From the NCBI RefSeq assembly GCF_900108275.1, contig NZ_FNVD01000001.1:372001-436000 (forward strand): 64,000 nucleotides of DNA. Reading direction: 5' to 3'. Positions 25,873 through 34,445 of the stretch are shown here, in pieces; the first letter of the stretch is position 1; each line of letters starts with the position of its first letter. The position numbers and the translations under genes are program-made. Under the pieces are notes generated by a model that saw only the letters and a program-made list of their open reading frames with translations, was not told the origin of the DNA and made no database searches. This DNA is from Jhaorihella thermophila (lineage in GTDB: Bacteria; Pseudomonadota; Alphaproteobacteria; Rhodobacterales; Rhodobacteraceae).

Positions 25873-27237
25873 ATGCCTGCCCCCTGGAGCTTTGACTATC
25901 TGAAATCGCGCGTCGAGGACGGAAGCATCGACACAGTGCTTGTCTGTCTCGTGGACATGCAGGGCCGCCTGATGGGCAAGCGGTTCCACGCGGCGAACTT
26001 CATCGATCACGCCTGGGAAGAGACCCATTGCTGCAACTACCTGCTGGCGACCGATCTGGAGATGGCGACGCCCGACGGCTACAAGGCCACGAGCTGGGCG
26101 GCGGGCTATGGCGATTATGTGATGAAGCCCGATCTGACGACGATCCGGCCGCTGCCCTGGCTGGAGGGCACGGCAATGGTGCTGTGCGACATCCTGGACC
26201 ACCACACGCACGAACCCGTCCCCCACAGCCCGCGCCAGGTGCTCAAGCGTCAGATCGCGCGCCTGGCCGAAAGGGGGCTGACGGCGATGGCCGCGACAGA
26301 GCTGGAATTCTTCCTGTTTGAAAAGAGTTACGAGGAGATCCGCAAGTCGGATTATCGCGATCTGGAGCCGATTTCCGGCTACAACGAGGATTACCACATC
26401 CTGCAGACCAGCAAGGAAGAGGCGGTGATGCGCCCGCTGCGCAACCATCTGGTCGCCGCCGGCGTGCCTGTGGAAAACACCAAGGGCGAGGCGGAAACCG
26501 GGCAGGAAGAGCTGAATATCCGCTATGCCGAGGCGCTGCTCTGTGCCGATCACCACACGCTGGCCAAGCACGCGACCAAGGAAATTGCGTGGAGCCAAGG
26601 CCATGCCGCGAGTTTCCTGCCGAAATGGAGCCACGCCAAGGTGGGCAGCGCGAGCCATGTGCATCTGTCGCTGTGGCGCGGGGAGGAGCCGGCCTTTTAC
26701 GACCCGGAGGCCGCGCATGGCATGTCCGAAACCATGCGGCAGTTCTGCGCCGGCATGATCGCCCATGCGCCGGATTACACGTTCTTTCTTGCGCCCTATG
26801 TGAACAGCTACAAGCGGTTCATGAAGGGCACCTTTGCGCCGACCCGGACGGTCTGGTCGGTGGACAACCGCACCGCCGGGTTCCGCCTGTGCGGCGAGGG
26901 GACCAAGGCGGTGCGGATGGAGTGCCGGATCGGCGGGTCGGACATCAATCCCTATCTGGCGCTTGCGGCGATGATTGCCGCCGGAATCAAGGGGTTGGAG
27001 GACGGAATGGAACTGGCGCCGCCGGCCAGCGGCGACGTTTACGAGGATGTCGAGGGCGGCGAGATCCCCCGCACTCTGCGCGCGGCGACCGAGACGTTGC
27101 GCAACTCGGCCATGCTGCGCGAGGCGATGGGGGATGCGGTGGTGGATCACTACACCCGTTGTGCCGAATGGGAGCAGGAGGAATTCGACCGGGTGGTCAC
27201 CGACTGGGAGATCGCGCGCGGGTTCGAACGGGCCTGA
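25873..27237 (+). CDS. glutamine synthetase family protein, probable gamma-glutamyl-amine ligase
   Basis: This 454-residue protein has the GS fold: beta-grasp start VDMQGRLMGKRF (28-38), metal glutamates ELEFF (143, 145), GQEELN (210-215), HVHLSLW (His262, His264), NRTAGFR (332-338) and ECRIGGSDINPY with Arg352. It lacks the adenylylation Tyr segment of housekeeping GlnA, and the usual G-M/L-H before the HxH is A-S-H. Such GlnA-like enzymes ligate glutamate to amines (PuuA, IpuC and GlnA4 types). Set between a TRAP system and two dehydrogenases, it probably gamma-glutamylates an imported amine or amino alcohol. The substrate is not readable. Confidence 0.88.
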   Translation: MPAPWSFDYLKSRVEDGSIDTVLVCLVDMQGRLMGKRFHAANFIDHAWEETHCCNYLLATDLEMATPDGYKATSWAAGYGDYVMKPDLTTIRPLPWLEGTAMVLCDILDHHTHEPVPHSPRQVLKRQIARLAERGLTAMAATELEFFLFEKSYEEIRKSDYRDLEPISGYNEDYHILQTSKEEAVMRPLRNHLVAAGVPVENTKGEAETGQEELNIRYAEALLCADHHTLAKHATKEIAWSQGHAASFLPKWSHAKVGSASHVHLSLWRGEEPAFYDPEAAHGMSETMRQFCAGMIAHAPDYTFFLAPYVNSYKRFMKGTFAPTRTVWSVDNRTAGFRLCGEGTKAVRMECRIGGSDINPYLALAAMIAAGIKGLEDGMELAPPASGDVYEDVEGGEIPRTLRAATETLRNSAMLREAMGDAVVDHYTRCAEWEQEEFDRVVTDWEIARGFERA

Positions 27238-27242
27238 CGGAA

Positions 27243-27306
27243 ATCCGGGCGCCTGGCGGCGCCCGGATGCCTCCGGCGGGAGTATTTGGAGCAAGATGAA
27301 GGGGCG
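27243..27306 (+). repeat. dispersed intergenic element, copy D
   Basis: A perfect 11-bp stem (27243-27253 with 27258-27268) follows the ligase stop directly. Next comes the conserved tail GGGAGTATTTGGAGCAAG then ATGAAG. It sits inside an apparent operon, in the 98-base gap before the aldehyde dehydrogenase gene, so it cannot be an absolute terminator if the operon is continuous. Confidence 0.7.
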
Positions 27307-27335
27307 GGGCGCGGACCCGGTCCCGAGGTGGTGAC

Positions 27336-28715
27336 ATGACACGAACTGTCAAGTTGATTTCGCCGATCGACGGGTCGGTTTACCTGGAGCGGCGGGTTCT
27401 GGAGCGGGAGGAGGCCGAGGCGGCGGCGGACCGGGCTCGGGGGGCGCAGGCGGCCTGGGCCGCGCGGCCTTTGGACGAGCGGATCGCGCTGGTGCGGGCG
27501 GCGGTGGCGGAGGTGGGCAGGACCACCGACCGGATGGCCGAGGAACTGGCCTGGCAGATGGGCCGGCCGGTGCGCTATGGCGGCGAGTTTCGGGGGTTCG
27601 AGGAGCGCGCGCTCTACATGGCGGATATCGCGCATGAGGCGCTGGCACCGATCATGGTGGAGGATTCGCCCGCTTTCCTGCGCAAGATCGAACGCGAACC
27701 GCACGGAGTGGTGCTGGTGATCGCGCCGTGGAACTACCCCTACATGACGGCGATCAACACCGTGGCGCCGGCGCTGATCGCCGGCAACACGGTGTTGCTG
27801 AAACATGCCGCGCAGACGCTGCTGGTGGGGGAACGGCTGGTCGAGGCGTTTCATGCGGCGGGCGTTCCCGAAGATGTGTTCCAGAACCTGGTGCTGGATC
27901 ACGACGCCACCGAGGCGTTGATCGCGAACCGGCATGTGGATTTCGTGAACTTCACCGGGTCGGTGGCCGGCGGGCAGGCGATGGAGCGCGCCGCTGCCGG
28001 CACCTTCATCCCCGTTTCGACGGAACTGGGCGGCAAGGATCCGGGCTATGTGCGTGCCGATGCGGATCTGGATGCGGCGGTCGAGACGCTGATGGACGGG
28101 GCCATGTTCAACTCGGGCCAGTGCTGTTGCGGGATCGAGCGGATCTATGTCCATGACAGCCTGTTCGACGCCTTTGTCGAAAAGTCGGTTGCCTTGGTGA
28201 AAGGGATGAAGCTGGGCAATCCGCTGGACCCCGAGACGACGATCGGGCCGATGGCGAATATCCGCTTTGCCGAACTGGCGCGGCGGCAGATCGCGGATGC
28301 CGTGGCGCAGGGGGCCGTGGCGCATATCGAGCCCTTCCCGCAGGATGATGGCGGGGTCTATCTGACGCCGCAGATCCTGACCAGTGTCACCCATGACATG
28401 GAGATCATGCGCGAGGAAACCTTTGGTCCCGTGGTCGGCATCATGGCCGTGCGCGACGACGAAGAGGCGATCGGGCTGATGAATGACAGCCGGTTCGGGC
28501 TGACCTGTTCCATCTGGACGCGGGACGCGGACAAGGCCGAGGAGATCGGGCGGCGGTTGCAAACGGGAACCGTGTTCATGAACCGCTGCGACTACCTGGA
28601 TCCGGGCTTGTGCTGGACTGGATGCAAGGATACCGGGCGCGGCGCGGGGTTGAGCGTCCTTGGCTTTCACGCGCTGACGCGGCCGAAATCCTATCACTTG
28701 AAAAAGACGGTGTAA
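27336..28715 (+). CDS. NAD(P)-dependent aldehyde dehydrogenase
   Basis: This 459-residue cytosolic enzyme oxidises an aldehyde to the acid. Catalytic residues are visible: Glu230 in STELGGKD and Cys264 in SGQCCCG, with the oxyanion Asn in APWNYPY (Asn133). The N-terminus is slightly shorter than the common 480-500. It precedes the iron alcohol dehydrogenase by 4 bases, so the two would carry an alcohol to an acid in sequence. With the gamma-glutamyl ligase upstream, a gamma-glutamyl-aminoaldehyde is a plausible substrate, which is inference. Confidence 0.93.
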   Translation: MTRTVKLISPIDGSVYLERRVLEREEAEAAADRARGAQAAWAARPLDERIALVRAAVAEVGRTTDRMAEELAWQMGRPVRYGGEFRGFEERALYMADIAHEALAPIMVEDSPAFLRKIEREPHGVVLVIAPWNYPYMTAINTVAPALIAGNTVLLKHAAQTLLVGERLVEAFHAAGVPEDVFQNLVLDHDATEALIANRHVDFVNFTGSVAGGQAMERAAAGTFIPVSTELGGKDPGYVRADADLDAAVETLMDGAMFNSGQCCCGIERIYVHDSLFDAFVEKSVALVKGMKLGNPLDPETTIGPMANIRFAELARRQIADAVAQGAVAHIEPFPQDDGGVYLTPQILTSVTHDMEIMREETFGPVVGIMAVRDDEEAIGLMNDSRFGLTCSIWTRDADKAEEIGRRLQTGTVFMNRCDYLDPGLCWTGCKDTGRGAGLSVLGFHALTRPKSYHLKKTV

Positions 28716-28719
28716 GAAT

Positions 28720-29865
28720 ATGCAACTGTTTGGAAACTGGTCCTATCCGACCTCGATCCGGTTTGGCGCGGGGCGAATTGTCGAGATTGCCGAGGCCTGT
28801 TCGGTCGCGGGCATCACCCGGCCGCTTCTGGTCACCGACAGGGGGCTGGCCGACATGGAGATCACCGCCCGCACACTGGGTCTGCTGAAGGCGGCGGGGC
28901 TGGAGGCGGAAATCTTTGCCGATGTCGATCCGAACCCGAACGAGAAGAACCTCGAGGCCGGGCTGAAGGTCTGGCGCGCGGGCGGGTTCGACGGAGTCAT
29001 CGCCTTTGGCGGCGGGTCGGGGCTGGATCTGGGCAAGGTGCTGGCCTTCATGTCCGGTCAGACCCGGCCGGTCTGGGATTTTGAGGATGTGGATGACTGG
29101 TGGACTCGCGCCGACCCCGACGGAATCGCGCCGATCGTGGCGGTGCCGACGACGGCCGGGACCGGGTCCGAGGTGGGGCGCGCGGGCGTGCTGACCAACT
29201 CCGAGACGCAGGAAAAGAAGATCATCTTTCACCCGAAGATGCTGCCGACCGTGGTGATCTGCGACCCGGAACTGACCGTGGGCCTGCCGAAACATATCAC
29301 TGCGGGCACAGGGCTCGATGCCTTTGCTCATTGCGTCGAGGCGTTCTGTTCCCCGCATTACCACCCGATGAGCCAGGGGATCGCGCTGGAGGGCATGCGG
29401 CTGGTCAAGGAGTATCTGCCGCGCGCCTATGCCGACGGGACCGACATCGAGGCGCGCGCCCACATGATGAGCGCGGCGGCGATGGGGGCAGTCGCGTTCC
29501 AGAAGGGGCTGGGCGCGATCCATGCGCTGAGCCACCCGGTGGGGGCGATGTATCATACCCATCACGGCACAACGAATGCGATGTTCATGCCCGCCGTGCT
29601 GCAATTCAACCGCCCCGCGATCGAAGGCGTGATCGGGCAGGCGGCGGCCTATCTGGGGATCGACGGCGGGTTCGACGGGTTCTGCGCCTTTGTGGGCGAG
29701 CTGAACGCCAGCTTGGGGATTCCGAAGACCCTGCGCGCGCTTGGCGTGACCGACCCGGATCTGGAGGAACTGACGCGCAAGGCGCTTGCCGATCCCAGCG
29801 TGGGCGGCAATCCGGTCGAGATGACGCCCGAGAACACCCGCGCCTTGTTCGAGGCCTGCCTCTAG
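28720..29865 (+). CDS. iron-containing alcohol dehydrogenase
   Basis: This 381-residue type III alcohol dehydrogenase has the NAD-binding motif GGGSGLD at 97-103 and metal ligands Asp200, His204, His268 and His282, matching the FucO pattern. The additional His272 is conserved in the family. It oxidises a primary alcohol or reduces an aldehyde in the cytosol. It is the last gene of the RpiR/TRAP operon and converges with the Sua5-type gene with 1 base between the stops. Confidence 0.94.
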   Translation: MQLFGNWSYPTSIRFGAGRIVEIAEACSVAGITRPLLVTDRGLADMEITARTLGLLKAAGLEAEIFADVDPNPNEKNLEAGLKVWRAGGFDGVIAFGGGSGLDLGKVLAFMSGQTRPVWDFEDVDDWWTRADPDGIAPIVAVPTTAGTGSEVGRAGVLTNSETQEKKIIFHPKMLPTVVICDPELTVGLPKHITAGTGLDAFAHCVEAFCSPHYHPMSQGIALEGMRLVKEYLPRAYADGTDIEARAHMMSAAAMGAVAFQKGLGAIHALSHPVGAMYHTHHGTTNAMFMPAVLQFNRPAIEGVIGQAAAYLGIDGGFDGFCAFVGELNASLGIPKTLRALGVTDPDLEELTRKALADPSVGGNPVEMTPENTRALFEACL

Positions 29866-29866
29866 C

Positions 29867-30832
29867 TCAGGGGCGTGGCGCGGCGGCCCGGCGCAGCCGG
29901 TCGTTGATGGCGTGCCCCAGCCCGTGATCGGGGATTGGGGCGACGGCGATCGGCTTGCCCGTGGCGTCCAGCCGATGCAGGTGGCCAAAGAGGTTGGCGG
30001 CGGCCTCTTCCAGATCGGCGGAAGGCGACAGGTTCAGGTCGCACGCCATCGGGCCAAAGCCCAGCAGCACCTCGCCCGGTTCGGCCGAGGTTGCGTTCAG
30101 GCGCACGCGGGCGCGCGGCGCATAGTGCGAGTTCAGCTGTCCCGGCGCGGTGACGGTGTCCGACGTTTCGGGGCGGCGAAGCGGGGTGGCCAGCACTTTC
30201 TCGATCGCCTCCGCCGCCAGCCCGCCGGGGCGCAGCAGTTCCGGCGCCTCGCCCGCCAGTCCGACGATGGTGGATTCCACGCCCACCGGGCAGGGGCCAT
30301 CGTCGATCACCGCCGCGATCCGGCCCGCCAGTCCGGCCAGCACATGCTGCGCCGTAGTCGGGCTGATCCGGCCCGAAGGGTTGGCCGACGGTGCCGCCAG
30401 CGGGCCGCCAAAGGCATGCAGCAGCGCCCGCGCCGCGGGGTGGGCGGGCACGCGCACCGCCAGCGTATCCAGCCCCGCCGTTACCAGTTCGGAAATGCCG
30501 TGGCCGGGCCGCAGCGGCAGCACCAGCGTCAGCGGCCCCGGCCAGAAGGCCCGCGCAAGCCGGTCGGCGGCATCGGTCCACTGCACATGGCGGCGCGCGT
30601 CGTCCGGGGCCGCCACATGCACGATCAGCGGGTTGAAGCTGGGCCGGCCCTTGGCCTCGTAGATTCTGGCCACGGCGCGGCCGTTGCGGGCATCCGCGCC
30701 CAGCCCGTAGACCGTTTCGGTCGGAAAGGCGACCAGTTCCCCCGCCCGCAGCAGCGCCGCCGCGCGGTCAAGATCCGCGCTGGCCGTGGTCAGGACAAGG
30801 GTTTCGGGCGGCGCGGGGCGATCCATGGGCAT
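29867..30832 (-). CDS. L-threonylcarbamoyladenylate synthase (Sua5/YwlC type)
   Basis: This enzyme makes threonylcarbamoyl-AMP for the universal t6A modification of ANN-decoding tRNAs. The 321-residue protein has the YrdC domain (FPTETVYGLGADA near residue 35, then KGRPSFNPLIVH) and a C-terminal Sua5 extension. I take ATG 30832; ATG 30826 is equally possible, and no clear ribosome-binding site separates them. The partner tsaB lies at 50.4 kb. It is divergent from the acyl-CoA dehydrogenase. Confidence 0.93.
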   Translation of the reverse strand: MPMDRPAPPETLVLTTASADLDRAAALLRAGELVAFPTETVYGLGADARNGRAVARIYEAKGRPSFNPLIVHVAAPDDARRHVQWTDAADRLARAFWPGPLTLVLPLRPGHGISELVTAGLDTLAVRVPAHPAARALLHAFGGPLAAPSANPSGRISPTTAQHVLAGLAGRIAAVIDDGPCPVGVESTIVGLAGEAPELLRPGGLAAEAIEKVLATPLRRPETSDTVTAPGQLNSHYAPRARVRLNATSAEPGEVLLGFGPMACDLNLSPSADLEEAAANLFGHLHRLDATGKPIAVAPIPDHGLGHAINDRLRRAAAPRP

Positions 30833-30985
30833 GACGCGGCGTTTCGATTTGCATGACAGGGCGCTTCCGATAGGTATTCGCCCGAATGCAAGTGAATAGC
30901 CGCGCCCTGCGCGGTTGCCAACCCCGCAGCTTTGGCCCCGGCAGATCCGGTCGCCAGCGCGCCGCGGATGCACGAGAGGTTACGA

Positions 30986-32689
30986 ATGTCCTACTGCGCC
31001 CCCGTCTCTGAATACGAATTCCTTCTCAGGAACGTTCTGAAGTTCAACCGCGTGACCGAGACGGAGCGGTTTTCCGAGGCGACCGACGATCTGGTCCACG
31101 CGATCCTGACCGAAGCGGCCAAGATGTGCGACGAGGTGATGGCGCCGCTGAACCGCGCGGGCGACCTGCACCCGGCGCGGCTGGAAAACGGGGTGGTGCG
31201 CACCTCTCCGGGCTTTGCCGAGGGCTGGAAGGCGATCGCCGAGGGGGGCTGGATCAGCATGAGCGCGAGCCCCGAATATGGCGGAATGGGGCTGCCGCAC
31301 ACCCTGACCACCGCGGTCAACGAGATGATGAGCGGCGCCTGCCTGTCGCTGCAGATGGCGCCGCTGATGAGTCAGGGCCAGATCGAGGCGCTGGAACATC
31401 ACGCCAGCGACGAGATCAAGGCGCTCTATCTGCCGAAACTGATGAGCGGCGAATGGTCCGGCACCATGAACCTGACCGAACCGCAGGCGGGGTCGGACGT
31501 AGGCGCGCTGACGTCCAAGGCCGTGCCCAACGGCGATGGCACCTATGCGATTTCGGGGCAGAAAATCTTCATCAGCTGGGGCGACAACGACTTTACCGAA
31601 AACGTCTGCCACCTGGTTCTGGCCCGGCTGCCCGACGGGGCGCCCGGCACCCGCGGCATCAGCCTGTTCCTGGTGCCCAAGCTCATCCCCGACGAGAACG
31701 GCAACCCCGGCCGCGCCAACAGCCTGCGCGTGGTCAGCCTCGAACACAAGATGGGGCTGCACGGCTCGCCCACCTGCGTGATGGAATATGACGGCGCCAC
31801 CGGCTGGCTGATCGGCGAGCCGCACAAGGGGCTCGCCTGCATGTTCACCATGATGAACAACGCCCGCCTCGGCGTGGGCGGGCAGGGGGTCGGCGTGGCC
31901 GAGGCCGCCTTGCAGAAGGCGCTGGCCTATGCGCTGGAACGCAAGCAGGGCAAGACGCCGTCGGGCACGATCATCGACCATGCCGACGTGCGGCGGATGC
32001 TGCTGGAGATGAAGGCGGACATCTTCGCGTCGCGCGCGATCCTGCTGGCTTGCGCCATCGCCATCGACGTGGCCAACGCCACCGGGGATGAGGCCTACAA
32101 GGCGCGCGCCGCGTTGCTCACGCCGATTGCCAAGACCTTTGGTACCGAAACCGGCATCCGCGTGGCCGAGCTGGGCCAGCAGGTGCACGGCGGCATGGGC
32201 TTCATCGAGGAAACCGGCGCGGCCCAGTATTACCGCGACGTGCGCGTGACCTCGATCTACGAGGGCACCAACGGCATCCAGGCGATGGATCTGGTGGGCC
32301 GCAAGATGATGGATGGCGGCGAGGCGGCGATCCGAATGCTGGAAGAGATCGAGGCCCGGACCGAGGCCGCGCGCTCCTCGATCCCCGATCTGGGCACACC
32401 GGTCTGGGAGTCGGCCGAAAACCTGCGCGAAGTGACCGAGTGGCTGGTCGAACAGACCGACATGAACGAACGCTTTGCCGGGGCGCTGCCCTACTTGCGC
32501 GCCTTTGCCCGGGTGCTGGGCGGCTTTGCTCATCTGGGCGCGGCGCTGGCCGATCCCGGCGGGCCGCGCGAAAAGTTGGCGCGGTTCTACATCCACCGGA
32601 TGCTGCCGGAACATGCCTCGCTGCTGGAGCAGGCGCGGGCCGGGGCGGGGGATCTCTACGCGCTCACCAACGACGAACTGGCGGCCTGA
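30986..32689 (+). CDS. acyl-CoA dehydrogenase, DmdC-like
   Basis: This 567-residue FAD enzyme is longer than classical acyl-CoA dehydrogenases (about 380-400). It carries the extra C-terminal domain typical of the DmdC group, which oxidises methylmercaptopropionyl-CoA in DMSP breakdown. Visible are the flavin region MNLTEPQAGSDVG, GLHGSPTC and the catalytic Glu426 in IYEGTNGIQ. GAGAGG precedes ATG 30986. No dmdA, dmdB or dmdD is nearby, so it may act on another short acyl-CoA. It shares a transcript with the MBL hydrolase 3 bases on. Confidence 0.88.
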   Translation: MSYCAPVSEYEFLLRNVLKFNRVTETERFSEATDDLVHAILTEAAKMCDEVMAPLNRAGDLHPARLENGVVRTSPGFAEGWKAIAEGGWISMSASPEYGGMGLPHTLTTAVNEMMSGACLSLQMAPLMSQGQIEALEHHASDEIKALYLPKLMSGEWSGTMNLTEPQAGSDVGALTSKAVPNGDGTYAISGQKIFISWGDNDFTENVCHLVLARLPDGAPGTRGISLFLVPKLIPDENGNPGRANSLRVVSLEHKMGLHGSPTCVMEYDGATGWLIGEPHKGLACMFTMMNNARLGVGGQGVGVAEAALQKALAYALERKQGKTPSGTIIDHADVRRMLLEMKADIFASRAILLACAIAIDVANATGDEAYKARAALLTPIAKTFGTETGIRVAELGQQVHGGMGFIEETGAAQYYRDVRVTSIYEGTNGIQAMDLVGRKMMDGGEAAIRMLEEIEARTEAARSSIPDLGTPVWESAENLREVTEWLVEQTDMNERFAGALPYLRAFARVLGGFAHLGAALADPGGPREKLARFYIHRMLPEHASLLEQARAGAGDLYALTNDELAA

Positions 32690-32692
32690 GCC

Positions 32693-33739
32693 GTGGACGG
32701 GGCGTCGGCCGGCACGCTGCGTTACCCGTGGGACACGCCGCCCGCGCCGGGGGAGGCGATCGAGGTGGCCGAGGGCGTGCTGTGGATGCGCCTGCCGCTG
32801 CCGATGAAGCTGGATCACGTCAACGTCTATGCGCTGGATGACGGCGACGGCTGGACGGTGATCGACACCGGTTTCGGCTCGAAAAAGACCCGCGCGATCT
32901 GGTCCGATCTGATGGCCGGCCCGCTGGGCGGCAGGCCGGTGCGGCGGGTGGTGGCGACGCATCACCACCCCGACCATATCGGGCTGGCCGGGTGGTTCCA
33001 GTCCGAACACGGGGCCGAGCTGGTCACCACCCGCACCGCCTGGCTGTTCGCGCGGATGCTGACGCTGGACGTGCAGGAGGAATGGCCGCGCGAGACGCTC
33101 GACTACTACCGCAGCGCGGGCATGGCACCGGACATCCTGCAAAAGCGGATGCAGGAGCGTCCCTTCAACTTTGCGGACATGGTCTATCCCATGCCGCTGG
33201 GATTCACCCGGATCAAGCAGGGCGACATCTTCCGCATGGGCGGGCGCGACTGGGAGGTGCATGTCGGCAACGGCCACGCGCCCGAACACGCGACCTTCTG
33301 GAGCCGCGACGACAACCTGGTGTTCACCGGCGACCAGATCCTTTCGTCGATCAGCCCCAATATCGGGGTCTATGCGACCGAACCGCTGGCCGACCCGCTG
33401 GCCGAATGGCTGGAAGCCTGCGAGCGGCTGGCGCTGCTGGCGCGGCATGACCACTTGACCTTGGGCGGGCACAAGCTGCCGTTCACGGGCCTGGCGTTCC
33501 GGATGCGGCAGCTGATCGACAACCACCACGGCGCCCTGCGGCGGCTGCTGGAGCATCTGGATACGCCCAAGCCCGCGAGCGAATGTTTCACGCCGCTGTT
33601 CAAGCGCAATATCGGCGACGGCGAATACGGGCTGGCGCTGGTCGAGGCGGTGGCGCATGTGAATCATCTGTTCCATACTGGCGAAGTGACGCGCACGCGC
33701 TGCGCGGACGGGGCGTGGCTTTACCAGCGGAAGGACTGA
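32693..33739 (+). CDS. MBL-fold metallo-hydrolase
   Basis: This 348-residue soluble hydrolase has the metal motif ATHHHPDH (His90, His92, Asp94, His95), a later GNGHAPEH and FTGDQIL. That is the glyoxalase II-like layout with a C-terminal helical domain (about 250-348). The GTG start is 3 bases after the acyl-CoA dehydrogenase stop, so the two are co-translated. A thioesterase role for an acyl-CoA or glutathione thioester would fit the partner enzyme, which is inference. Confidence 0.87.
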   Translation: MDGASAGTLRYPWDTPPAPGEAIEVAEGVLWMRLPLPMKLDHVNVYALDDGDGWTVIDTGFGSKKTRAIWSDLMAGPLGGRPVRRVVATHHHPDHIGLAGWFQSEHGAELVTTRTAWLFARMLTLDVQEEWPRETLDYYRSAGMAPDILQKRMQERPFNFADMVYPMPLGFTRIKQGDIFRMGGRDWEVHVGNGHAPEHATFWSRDDNLVFTGDQILSSISPNIGVYATEPLADPLAEWLEACERLALLARHDHLTLGGHKLPFTGLAFRMRQLIDNHHGALRRLLEHLDTPKPASECFTPLFKRNIGDGEYGLALVEAVAHVNHLFHTGEVTRTRCADGAWLYQRKD

Positions 33740-33743
33740 CGAG

Positions 33744-34214
33744 ATGGTGGAAAGGGTGGAAAACACGGCCGAGGCGATGGAGGCCGCGGCCCTGCCGCGC
33801 ATGCACGAGGTTCACGCGGACCCCGACCGACCCGCCGGCCCTGGTCGCGTGCCTGAAAAGCTGCTGACCGCGATCGGCGAGAAGAGCCCGGCCCGCTGGG
33901 CCTATGAACGGCTGATCCTCTACATTCGCAACTTCGAGGAGCAGCTCGATGCCGAACACGAAGTGGCGATGGGCTTTGCCGGGGGTGATGCGGGCGTGCT
34001 GCGGATCGAGGGGCTGGGCTATTTCGATCCCGATATCCTGACCTTCTACGGGTCCGACATGTCGGGCGCGCGCACCCAGCTGATCCAGCATGTCAGCCAG
34101 CTGAGCGTGATGCTGCGCGCAGTACCCAAACCGCGCGAGGACAGCCCGCCGCAGCGGATCGGGTTCCGTCTGGCGGCCGAGATCGAGGATGACGCGCCGG
34201 ACGAACGGGGCTGA
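33744..34214 (+). CDS. conserved hypothetical protein, soluble
   Basis: This 156-residue acidic protein has no signal peptide or membrane segment and starts 4 bases after the MBL hydrolase stop. The centre (SPARWAYERLILYIRNFEEQLD, about 50-71) is an amphipathic helix, followed by a compact GFAGGDAGVLRIEGLGYFDP segment. The C-terminus is charged. I do not recognise a characterised family. Co-transcription with the two enzymes before it is likely. Confidence 0.7.
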   Translation: MVERVENTAEAMEAAALPRMHEVHADPDRPAGPGRVPEKLLTAIGEKSPARWAYERLILYIRNFEEQLDAEHEVAMGFAGGDAGVLRIEGLGYFDPDILTFYGSDMSGARTQLIQHVSQLSVMLRAVPKPREDSPPQRIGFRLAAEIEDDAPDERG

Positions 34215-34308
34215 CTTCTCGCCGCGCCACCTGTGCCGGAATGACTTGATGACAGACGCCCCCGAATCCGCTATCCACCGGAAAAACACGCGAACGTAAG
34301 GGACTGAC

Positions 34309-34443
34309 ATGGCAGAGCACAAGCACGGCGACATGGACATTCGCGAACACGAGGAGATGTTCCACGCCTTCGTGAAATTCATGACGTGGTCGGTGATCGT
34401 CATCTTGGCGATTCTCGTTTTCCTGGCGATCTTCGCGTCCTGA
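34309..34443 (+). CDS. aa3-type cytochrome c oxidase subunit IV
   Basis: This 44-residue membrane protein (MAEHKHGDMDIREHEEMF, then one hydrophobic helix ending IFAS) matches the small fourth subunit of alphaproteobacterial aa3 oxidases. It sits in the inner membrane against the large subunits, and in Paracoccus it is dispensable for activity. The gene lies away from any other oxidase gene, 94 bases after the hypothetical protein and 2 bases before the lipoprotein start. Confidence 0.85.
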   Translation: MAEHKHGDMDIREHEEMFHAFVKFMTWSVIVILAILVFLAIFAS

Positions 34444-34445
34444 AC

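Noticed and set aside
25873-27237. Housekeeping glutamine synthetase
   Set aside because: It lacks the adenylylation Tyr segment, has a changed HxH context and sits with catabolic genes and not with glnB.
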